Below are positions 35,378 through 43,232 of a stretch of 64,000 nt of DNA, piece by piece; the stretch's first letter is position 1, and every line of letters starts with the position of its first letter. Under the pieces are notes generated by a model. It ran no database searches, was not told where the DNA came from, and saw only the letters and a list, made by a program, of their open reading frames with translations. The translations under genes were made by a program, and so were the position numbers. The DNA is from Lachnospiraceae bacterium. Its GTDB lineage: Bacteria; Bacillota; Clostridia; Lachnospirales; Lachnospiraceae. The stretch covers positions 1,797,501 to 1,861,500 of the forward strand of contig CP107199.1 in NCBI GenBank assembly GCA_025758065.1, in the 5' to 3' direction.

Positions 35378-35543
35378 CTAGTGTACTGTATCATTCACAT
35401 TTCGCATAATGACTTGCCTGAATTTCCATCTGCTGTGTTGTCGTCAATCGACGATGCCACCGCATCGCCTCATTCCTTCGCCTTGCAGATTGAAAATTCA
35501 TTCTGCGTCATTTTGCTGAAAGTGAATGATACAGTACACTAGT
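35377..35543. repeat. Foldback element E, 167 bp, opposite orientation to D
   Basis: Terminal arms ACTAGTGTACTGTATCATTC... and ...GAATGATACAGTACACTAGT are perfect inverted copies over 22 bp. The core TCAATCGACGATGC..GCATCGCCTC is the reverse complement of the core in element D, while the arms of D and E are unrelated. Confidence 0.78.
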
Positions 35544-35633
35544 GGAGAAATATTTTTTCGAGAGGTCAGGAAAATAGTGGGAGAGAAGGAAGTTGGGGTT
35601 TGGAATTGCATATGGCGAAATTAAATGCATATA

Positions 35634-35849
35634 ATGATGTGAGTGTCAAAAGTAAATTTTGCCACTCACTGATGTAACCGGATTGCTCCATTGCTATGCA
35701 ATTCCCGCAATCCTCGAACACCTCAAACTCCCATAAAATGGCGTGTTCACACCATTTTATTTCGTTTTCGGTGTTCGGCGTGTCAATAAGTATAAATTGC
35801 TTATTTGTGCGAGCACAAACGCAATTTATACTTTTGACACTTACATCAT
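35634..35849 (+). repeat. 216-bp MITE-like repeat, copy A
   Basis: Ends are inverted copies (ATGATGTRAGTGTCAAAAGTA with one difference). It is apparently identical, over its full length by eye, to the reverse complement of 46164-46379. Internally it forms several hairpins (AGTATAAATTGC/GCAATTTATACT; AAAATGGCGTG/CACACCATTTT; GGATTGC/GCAATCC). It has no gene. Flanking ATA on both sides could be a 3-bp target duplication. Confidence 0.92.
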
Positions 35850-36034
35850 ATAATTTATCTACACTACTCTTTTTCGAATATGAGGCGGTATTATTAAGCA
35901 GAAAATATGGCAATATCCCTCATGATGCCAGGGGTGTTTCATAAAGAAAAATTAGAATTCAATAAATCCCTTTAAAATTAAGGACTGCCAGGAATTATAC
36001 ATTTTCCTCAGGGATTTCGCTTTTAAGATAAAAA

Positions 36035-36076
36035 GTTCCCCGTTTTGCCAGGGATTCATCTGGCAGAACGGGGAAT
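36035..36076 (-). terminator. Minus-strand terminator hairpin without a visible gene
   Basis: GTTCCCCGTTTTGCCAG pairs with CTGGCAGAACGGGGAAT. Read on the minus strand it is followed by CTTTTT, a terminator form. No minus-strand gene is recognisable just upstream, where an IS1380 remnant now lies. Confidence 0.65.
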
Positions 36077-36122
36077 TCTCATATTGAATAAAAAGTTACT
36101 GTTTTTTCTGCATAAGCAATCA

Positions 36123-36767
36123 AAAAGGACACCTTTTATTGTATAATTATGTTACCCACAAAACAATATAATGGTATCGTAATTTAAGACACTTCAAGAG
36201 ACATTTCTTAATGAATCTGATATACTGTAAACACTACAGAAAGAAGGATCATTATTATGTCTCGAACAAGAAGAAATCTTCATTAAAGAAAGCAAGTCTG
36301 GTTTTGATTTTGCTGCTGTAAGCAGCCATAACCGGATTGTAAATGCAAACAGGGTTCAGGTACATGCTCTTGCGTATAACATATTTAACTGGTTTAGACG
36401 ACTGGTATTATCCGCAAAAATGCGGAAACAACGTATTGATACCATACGTTTAAAGTTGCTGAAGATTGCCGCAAGGGCAGTGCATTCAGCAAGATATATC
36501 ATATTCAAGCTGTGCAGTAGCTGCCCTTATAAGGAAGAATTCTATGATACTCTTTCATCAATAGGAAAGCTAAATGTACAGCTGGAATAACAACTATTAA
36601 CGAACCACAACAGCCCAATAATTGTTTCAAAACTGAGCATAGGGATTTTATACCCTTTTTCGGCTGGTTTTGAAAAAGTTATGGCTGCAACGGATCATTT
36701 TGGGATTCGCAGAGCAGTCTTTAGATTAGAAATTGCTCTATGAATAATTCAGGATGAGTGTCCTTTT
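36123..36767 (+). mobile_element. Internally deleted IS1380-family element
   Basis: Short inverted ends AAAAGGACAC (36123) and GTGTCCTTTT (36767) bracket a 645-bp remnant. The start region and 3' quarter of an IS1380-type transposase remain; the middle, about 1 kb, is missing. With both ends present it may still be mobilised in trans. Confidence 0.7.
36257..36590 (+). pseudogene. IS1380-family transposase, internal deletion
   Basis: The start MSRTR (36257) runs out of frame to a stop after nine residues. A second frame then gives the conserved C-terminal part: EEIFIKESKSGFDFAAV, NRVQVHALAYNIFNWFRR, IAARAVHSARYIIFKL and CSSCPYKEEFYDTL, ending at 36590. Only about 105 of roughly 430 expected residues survive, so no active enzyme is made. 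Confidence 0.85.
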
Positions 36768-36959
36768 CTGGATCTTATACCCCAAAGCACTGGACTACTG
36801 AATAGTGGCAGGTGCTTTTTTCGATTTTAAACAGTAAAGAAGTGATATTTTTCTTGTGTACGATGGGGCGTGGGCGTATAATAAAATTAGTTTTCTGAAT
36901 TTTGAGACAACTTGAATGGTCAGCAGAAGAAAACAGGAGAAGACAGGAAAAGTAAAATT

Positions 36960-37899
36960 ATGAAATTAAGAAAAATACTGTGGGTATCTGTTGCAGCGGT
37001 ATTGTTTTGTCTTACCGGCTGTGCAGATAAAAATGGATCTGGTGAACATGAAGCGGTCACGATCCTGGCTCCTTTTTTAGATTGCGATCGTCTGGCTGCA
37101 CTGGTATATGAAAGGTATCCGGAAGTAAACCTGGAGATCCTTTCTTATTCTGGTGCAAATACAACAGCTTACTTACAGAATAGGTTAGCTGCAGATGATC
37201 TGCCGGATATTTGTACGCAGACAATCTATGATCCGGACATCAATGACGTGAGCGATAAAATGATCGATCTTTCCAGTTATGATTTTATGGATAATTATTA
37301 TAGAAGCCAGACTGCAGGATATCTCAGATGATGGAGCTATTTATATGCTTCCGTCAGCCTATAGCTGCATAGGCATCACTTATAATAAGACTTTATTGGA
37401 AGAGCATGGATGGTCTCTTCCAAAATCATTTACTGATCTGGAAAATCTGGCAGCAGAAGCGAAAGAGGCTGGAGTACAGCTGTGCCTGGCACAGACCGAA
37501 TATCCGGGTTATGGTTTTCAATATATGTGCAACATTGCGGATACCGCATTTTCAGGCACTTTCCAGGGTAAGCAGTGGCAGAAGGATCATCTGACAGGAA
37601 AGGCAAATGTAAGGGATGCTCAGGGAATGAAAGATTGTATGGAATATATTCAGAAATGGAAAGATATGGGTATGTTTACTGCGAATGAAAAGAATTCTCG
37701 AAGCGATGAGGAGACCAGAAAAGAATTTATGGAAGGAAATACTTTATTTTTGCTGGGAAGTAAAAAGGGTATTGGGGAAACAGATGATACAGGGGATAAG
37801 TTTGGTCTAATGCCATATCTTTCAGAGGATGGAAGCCAGAATGTATACATTTTGAATATGGAACGTTTTTATGGTCTGAGTAAAAGGTATCACAGATAG
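36960..37899 (+). pseudogene. Family 1-like solute-binding lipoprotein, frameshifted and truncated
   Basis: Starts at ATG 36960 with a signal peptide and lipobox LTGC. The first frame reads to a stop near 37331 (DFMDNYYRSQTAGYLR), while the second frame continues the same protein from about 37315 (ISDDGAIYMLPSAYSCIGITYNKTLLEEHGW..., segments typical of extracellular solute-binding proteins). A one-base shift around 37315-37325 therefore breaks the gene. It then ends prematurely at 37899 in GLSKRYHR, where an unrelated receiver frame begins. In intact form such a lipoprotein would bind a ligand outside the cell and here likely feed a kinase. Confidence 0.8.
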
Positions 37900-38375
37900 A
37901 AAAAGATGAGCCGGATGGCAATATCCTGAAAGGCATGAGGTTCCTGTGTGCAGAAGATAATGAGCTAAATGCGGAGATCTTGACAGAGCTGTTAAAGATC
38001 GAGGGTGCAGAGTGTACGATCTGTGAAAACGGTAAAAAGCTTGTGGAGACCTTTGGACAGTCTGTGCCAGGGGAGTATGACATGATCCTGATGGATGTGC
38101 AGATGCCTGTTATGAATGGTTATGAGGCAACAAAGGCGATCCGCCAAAGTTCACATGAACTGGCAAAGATGATCCCGGTCATTGCCATGACTGCCAATGC
38201 ATTTTCAGAGGATATCCAACATTCTCTGGCAGCAGGCATGAATGCCCATATTTCAAAGCCAGTTGAGATGGAGGTGCTGAAAAAGACTATAAAAAGCATA
38301 AAAATCAATGGGGGGGCGCAAATACCGATTAGTAAATTGTACCGACAGGATATGGAAATGAGGTTTTTAAGGTGA
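37884..38375 (+). pseudogene. Receiver-domain remnant of a hybrid histidine kinase
   Basis: An open frame begins right after the truncated lipoprotein: VSQIEKDEPDGNILKG, a linker, then a complete receiver domain (FLCAEDNELNAEIL; phosphoacceptor Asp in ILMDVQMPVMNGYEA, residue 54 counted from ATG 37935; Lys in HISKPVE). The linker is like the part joining the kinase ATPase domain to the receiver in the neighbouring proteins, so this appears to be the tail of a third hybrid kinase whose sensor and kinase domains were deleted. It could still be expressed from ATG 37935 as a free 146-residue receiver. Its stop overlaps the next gene. Confidence 0.75.
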
Positions 38376-39202
38376 AAAAAGGGAAAAAAGTTACGGCTGG
38401 ATTGATATTTCTTATATTAATGACAGTATTAATGACAGCTCTCACAGGATGCAATAAGACAGATAAAATAACTGACACAACGAAAAATCCTGCTATAAAA
38501 ATCGGAAGTGATAATTATCCTCCCTATAATTTTCTAAACGAGGATGGCATGCCGACGGGAATAGATGTTGATCTGGCGACGGAAGCATTTGGAAGAATGG
38601 GATATAAGATAGAGATCATTCCCATCAGCTGGGAACAGAAAAAGAAACTGTTAGAAAATGGAGAAATAGACTGTATTATGGGCTGTTTTTCCATGAAAGG
38701 ACGACTGGATGATTATCAGTGGGCAGGTCCGTATATGATAAGCAGGCAGGTTGTTGCAGTCAATCCTGGCAGTGATATCTATAAATTAAGTGATCTGAAG
38801 GGAAAAAAACTTGCTGTCCAGTCAACAACAAAACCGGAAGAGATATTTCTGCATCGGACAGATGAAAGGATTCCTAAGCTGGGTAATCTGATCAGTCTGG
38901 AAAACAGGGAATTGATATATACTTTTTTAGGAAAAGGCTATGTTGATGCTCTGGGAGCCCATGAGGAATCTATTATCCAATATATGAAGGATTATAATAT
39001 GGAACTGCGTATCCTGGATGAACCACTTATGACAGTGGGGCTCGGAGTTGCTTTTGCAAAGGATGACACCAGAGGTATTTGCCAGAAATTAGAACAGACA
39101 TTAGCTGACATGAAAGAAGATGGAACAGCCGCCAAAATCATCGGGAAGTATCTTGATGATCCGGAGAAATATCTGGAGGTAGATAAAATTGGAGAAGAAT
39201 AA
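38372..39202 (+). CDS. Family 3-type solute-binding lipoprotein
   Basis: 276 residues, start GTG at 38372 overlapping the previous stop by 4 bp. Signal peptide and lipobox LTGC (Cys27), then a periplasmic-binding-protein type 2 fold of the amino-acid family: IKIGSDNYPPYNFLNEDGMPTGIDVDLA, MGCFSMKGR, WAGPYMISRQVVAV and GKKLAVQSTT. No transporter permease or ATPase genes are near; instead it is directly followed, with a 14-bp overlap, by a membrane hybrid kinase. It therefore probably acts as a surface ligand sensor for that kinase rather than for uptake, which is inference from context. Confidence 0.85.
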   Translation: MKKGKKVTAGLIFLILMTVLMTALTGCNKTDKITDTTKNPAIKIGSDNYPPYNFLNEDGMPTGIDVDLATEAFGRMGYKIEIIPISWEQKKKLLENGEIDCIMGCFSMKGRLDDYQWAGPYMISRQVVAVNPGSDIYKLSDLKGKKLAVQSTTKPEEIFLHRTDERIPKLGNLISLENRELIYTFLGKGYVDALGAHEESIIQYMKDYNMELRILDEPLMTVGLGVAFAKDDTRGICQKLEQTLADMKEDGTAAKIIGKYLDDPEKYLEVDKIGEE

Positions 39203-41399
39203 ACAGGACTGGATAAAAATAAAATTCTGGACTGTCAGTGCAGTCCTGGGTATGTGCCTGATCTGTTTTACAGTTCTGTATTTTTTCTATTTTAGTAAAG
39301 CCCGTGAGGAATCCCGGCTTTTGAATATAGTAAATTATGTGAAGGTACAATGTTCTGTGTATACACGTTATAATGAGGTATCAGAATGTAAATGCCTGAT
39401 ACGTGCGATTGACAGTGCAAGACAGGTTAGTGTTGTCATAGATGCAAAAACACAGGACGGAAAAGAATTTAACAATCAGCTTTTAGAAGAATGTACAGAC
39501 CAGTTATGGCTGACAGGTGCTATAGTACTGGATGCAAATGGAAACACGGTAGGTGAATATAGTGAGAGCGGGAGTAGGGATAGAAGCCGTTTTGCAAAAA
39601 TACAGGAACATGTTAATAAAGAAACCATACTGGATATTGCAGACCATGAGGAAAAGGTGTATTCCCAGCAGATCAGCTGTGATGATGGAGGGCATATAGA
39701 TGTAGCTGCCTGTGCCAGGAGAGATGAACCTGGTATTGTAATTACTTATTATTACACATCTGCTGAGTTTTTACAAAATTATAAGCTGACCATACAGAGC
39801 CTGTTAAATGGATATCAGACCTTTAGTGACGGAACGATCATGATCGTGGATAATGGTGTGGTCATTGCTTCCAACGATACCAGCCTTATCGGTCAGGATG
39901 CGAAAAAACAGGAGGTGATCCAGGCTTTAAAGAAAAATGCAGACAGCAGACATTTAATGCATTTAAATGTGGCTGACGATTCCTATTATGGACTGATGAT
40001 GAAACAAAGGGATTATTACATTTATGCATATATTCCGGAGCGTACCGTATTTCATACGTTGCCCCAAAATGTGATAATGGTCATGTTTATTTATATGGTG
40101 GTGGTGACACTGGTATGGCTGCTTCTTAAAAAATCCAGGGAGAACAGCATTAAAATAGAAAAGGAAAGAGAACAGGAGTATCAGAGAAAACTTCTGGAAG
40201 CAGCTGAAAAGGCAGAGGCGGCCAATCGGGCGAAGACAGAATTTCTCCAGAGGATGAGTCATGATATCCGTACACCGATTAATGGGATCTGCGGAATGGT
40301 CGATGTGGGGGATCATTACAGCAATAATCTGCAGAAACAGGCAGATTGCAGGAAAAAGATCCGTGAAGCCTCAAATATTCTTTTAGAGCTGATCAATGAA
40401 GTCCTTGATATGAGCAAGCTGGAATCAGGGGAAATTTTGCTGGAAGAAAAGCCTTTTGATGTTTATAAGACAATAAATGATGTAATGGACTTGGTTAGCA
40501 GACAGGCAGATGAAAGGGGAATAAAGGTTGAACAGACAATAGAGATTAAGAACCGGAAATTACTGGGAAGCTCCCTTTATCTGAAACGTATGCTAATGAA
40601 TATCCTGAGTAATGCTGTGAAATACAATAAGGATTATGGAAACATAGATCTAAGCTGCAAAGAAATCCCGTCACACAGTACAGAAAGTACAATGCTGGAA
40701 TTTACATGCCGGGATACAGGTATTGGCATGAGCAGCGGATTTAAAGAGCATGTTTTTGAATCCTTTGCCAGGGAGCAAAAGGGCGGAGCTTCTAAATTTG
40801 GGGGAACAGGTTTAGGGATGACCATCACCAAGAACCTGGCAGAAAAAATGGGCGGAACGATCACCTTTGAAAGCGAGAGGGACAAAGGTACGACCTTTGT
40901 GCTCCGGATCCCATTTAAAATAGACCTGGATGCGGATAAACATAAAGAACAGAAGAATGTATCGGAAAGATCCATAAAGGATCTGAATATCCTTCTGGTA
41001 GAAGATAATGAGCTGAATATGGAAATTGCTGAATTTTTGCTCCAGAATGAGGGCGCCCAGGTGACGAAAGCATGGAATGGACAGGAAGCGGTTGAGATAT
41101 TCGAAAAAAGCAGACCTGGTGGATTTGATGTCATCCTTATGGATATTATGATGCCGGTCATGAATGGCTATGAAGCAGCAAAGATAATCAGGTCTCTGGA
41201 CAGGAAAGATGCAAAGGTGGTCCCCATCATTGCAATGACAGCAAATGCCTTTACCGAGGATAAGCTGAAAGCAAAAGAAGCAGGGATGGATGAACATATT
41301 GCAAAACCGGTTGATGTGAAATTACTGGTAAAAGTGATCAGCGGATTAGTGGAAAATAGTTTTGGGGGGATCCGTAATGAAAAAGAAAAAATGGAATAG
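39189..41399 (+). CDS. Transmembrane hybrid histidine kinase with receiver (HK1)
   Basis: 736 residues from TTG 39189 (GGAGG 9 nt upstream). Membrane segment about 12-33, extracellular sensor about 35-285 (Cache-like: GTIMIVDNGVVIASNDTSLIG), second membrane segment about 292-312, coiled coil, then HisKA with His358 in MSHDIRTP, ATPase with N box NILSNAVKYN, DTGIGM and GGTGLGM, and one receiver with Asp652 in ILMDIMMPVMNG. No HPt domain and no DNA-binding output. It is coupled to the lipoprotein upstream, and its stop overlaps the start of the next lipoprotein gene. Output partner unknown. Confidence 0.92.
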   Translation: MEKNKQDWIKIKFWTVSAVLGMCLICFTVLYFFYFSKAREESRLLNIVNYVKVQCSVYTRYNEVSECKCLIRAIDSARQVSVVIDAKTQDGKEFNNQLLEECTDQLWLTGAIVLDANGNTVGEYSESGSRDRSRFAKIQEHVNKETILDIADHEEKVYSQQISCDDGGHIDVAACARRDEPGIVITYYYTSAEFLQNYKLTIQSLLNGYQTFSDGTIMIVDNGVVIASNDTSLIGQDAKKQEVIQALKKNADSRHLMHLNVADDSYYGLMMKQRDYYIYAYIPERTVFHTLPQNVIMVMFIYMVVVTLVWLLLKKSRENSIKIEKEREQEYQRKLLEAAEKAEAANRAKTEFLQRMSHDIRTPINGICGMVDVGDHYSNNLQKQADCRKKIREASNILLELINEVLDMSKLESGEILLEEKPFDVYKTINDVMDLVSRQADERGIKVEQTIEIKNRKLLGSSLYLKRMLMNILSNAVKYNKDYGNIDLSCKEIPSHSTESTMLEFTCRDTGIGMSSGFKEHVFESFAREQKGGASKFGGTGLGMTITKNLAEKMGGTITFESERDKGTTFVLRIPFKIDLDADKHKEQKNVSERSIKDLNILLVEDNELNMEIAEFLLQNEGAQVTKAWNGQEAVEIFEKSRPGGFDVILMDIMMPVMNGYEAAKIIRSLDRKDAKVVPIIAMTANAFTEDKLKAKEAGMDEHIAKPVDVKLLVKVISGLVENSFGGIRNEKEKME

Positions 41400-43227
41400 A
41401 TTGTTTTCTGTACTTTTTGTGATGGTGACAGTTATATCACTTCTGTCAGGCTGTGGCAGAAAGCGTGCAGAAAAAGAAGATGCAGAAACGATCACAGTAT
41501 ATTTGTGGTCCACGCAGCTGTATGAAAAATATGCCCCATACATCCAGAAACAGCTTCCGGATATTAATATTGAATTTGTGGTAGGTAATAATGACCTGGA
41601 TTTCTACCGGTTCCTGAAGGAAAACGGTGGATTGCCGGATGTTATAACCTGCTGCCGTTTTTCACTTCATGATGCAAGCCCACTTAAAGACAGCCTGATG
41701 GATCTTTCCACAACCAATGAGGCAGGTGCTGTCTATAATACATACATTAACAGTTTTACGAACCGGGATGGCAGCGTAAACTGGCTTCCTGTGTGTGCAG
41801 ATGCCCATGGCTTTGTAGTGAACAGGGATCTTTTTGAAAAGTATGATATTCCTCTGCCAACAGATTACGAAAGCTTTGTTTCTGCATGCAGGGAATTTAA
41901 AAAAGCAGGTATCCGTGGTTTTGCTGCAGACTATTATTATGATTATACATGTATGGAAACGCTGCAGGGACTGTCTGCTTCAGAGCTTTCTTCAGCAGCC
42001 GGACGCAAATGGCGTACCATCTACAGTGATCCGGAAAATACAAAAAGAGAAGGTCTGGACAGTACAGTCTGGCCGGAGGTCTTTGAACGTATGGAGCAAT
42101 TCATAAAGGATACAGGATTGAGCCGGGACGATTTGGATATGAATTATGATGATGTGACTGAATTGTACAAAAACGGTAAGGTTGCCATGTATTTTGGCAG
42201 TTCTTTCGGTGTAAAAATATTTCAGGACCAGGGGATCAACACAACATTTCTGCCATTTTTTCAAGAGAACGGCGAAAAGTGGCTGATGACTACACCCTAT
42301 TTCCAGGTGGCATTAAACCGTGATCTGACACAGGATGAAACGCGCCGGCAGAAGGCAATGAAGGTGCTGAATACAATGCTTTCAGAGGAGGCACAGAACC
42401 AGATCGTTTATGAGGGACAGGATATATTAAGCTATAGTCAGAATGTAGATATCCGTCTTACAGAATACCTGAAAGATGTAAAGCCTGTGATCGAAGAAAA
42501 CCATATGTATATCCGTATTGCGTCAAATGACTTTTTTGCCATTTCTAAGGATGTGGTTTCCAGGATGATCTCAGGGGAATACGATGCAGAGCAGGCTTAT
42601 CAGTCATTTAATACCCAGCTTCTTGAGGAAAGCACCACTTCTGAGAATATCGTGCTGGAGCCACAGAAAACTTATTCTAATATTTTTCATACCGATGGGG
42701 GGAATGAAGCGTATTCTGTTATGGCAAACACTTTGCGGGGTATTTATGGCACAGATGTGCTGATCGCATCAGGAAACAGCTTTACAGGAAATGTACTTAA
42801 GGCAAAGTACAGTGAAAAAATGGCAGGCAGAATGATCATGCCAAATGGTCTTTGGGCTTACAAGTGTACGATGAGCGGGTCTGAACTGAAGGAGACAGTC
42901 AGAAACTTTGTAGAAGGCTATGAGGGAGGTTTCATTCCTTTTAACAGGGGCTCTCTGCCTGTAGTCAGCGGCATTTCTGTGAAGGTCAGGGAAAATGACG
43001 ATGGCTATACGCTGGATAAAGTTACAAAGAATGGAAAAGTAGTTGGGGACAATGACAGGTTTACTGTAACCTGTCTGGCAATACCGCGACACATGGAAGC
43101 TGATCCTGCAGGTAAAAATATTGTATTTGACAGTGGAGATATTTCTGTGAAAGATACCTGGACAGGACATATTTCGGAGGGTAATGTTATTCTTGCAGAG
43201 CCTGAAGACTACATTACCCTGAGGTGA
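41377..43227 (+). CDS. Lipoprotein: solute-binding domain fused to 5'-nucleotidase C-terminal-type domain
   Basis: 616 residues from ATG 41377 (GGGGGGA upstream). Signal peptide and lipobox LSGC (about Cys20). Residues about 30-400 are an extracellular solute-binding family 1 fold (ETITVYLWSTQLYEKY, GLPDVITC, VNRDLFEKYDIPLPTDYESF). Residues about 430-616 match the 5'-nucleotidase C-terminal domain pattern (YSVMANTLRGIYGTDVLIASGNSFTG, MIMPNGLWAYKCTMSGSELKETV, PVVSGISV). The catalytic metallophosphatase domain is absent, so the C-terminal part may only recognise a nucleoside-like ligand. It is directly followed by a hybrid kinase and overlaps HK1. The fusion is unusual. Confidence 0.85.
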   Translation: MKKKKWNRLFSVLFVMVTVISLLSGCGRKRAEKEDAETITVYLWSTQLYEKYAPYIQKQLPDINIEFVVGNNDLDFYRFLKENGGLPDVITCCRFSLHDASPLKDSLMDLSTTNEAGAVYNTYINSFTNRDGSVNWLPVCADAHGFVVNRDLFEKYDIPLPTDYESFVSACREFKKAGIRGFAADYYYDYTCMETLQGLSASELSSAAGRKWRTIYSDPENTKREGLDSTVWPEVFERMEQFIKDTGLSRDDLDMNYDDVTELYKNGKVAMYFGSSFGVKIFQDQGINTTFLPFFQENGEKWLMTTPYFQVALNRDLTQDETRRQKAMKVLNTMLSEEAQNQIVYEGQDILSYSQNVDIRLTEYLKDVKPVIEENHMYIRIASNDFFAISKDVVSRMISGEYDAEQAYQSFNTQLLEESTTSENIVLEPQKTYSNIFHTDGGNEAYSVMANTLRGIYGTDVLIASGNSFTGNVLKAKYSEKMAGRMIMPNGLWAYKCTMSGSELKETVRNFVEGYEGGFIPFNRGSLPVVSGISVKVRENDDGYTLDKVTKNGKVVGDNDRFTVTCLAIPRHMEADPAGKNIVFDSGDISVKDTWTGHISEGNVILAEPEDYITLR

Positions 43228-43232
43228 GAAGA

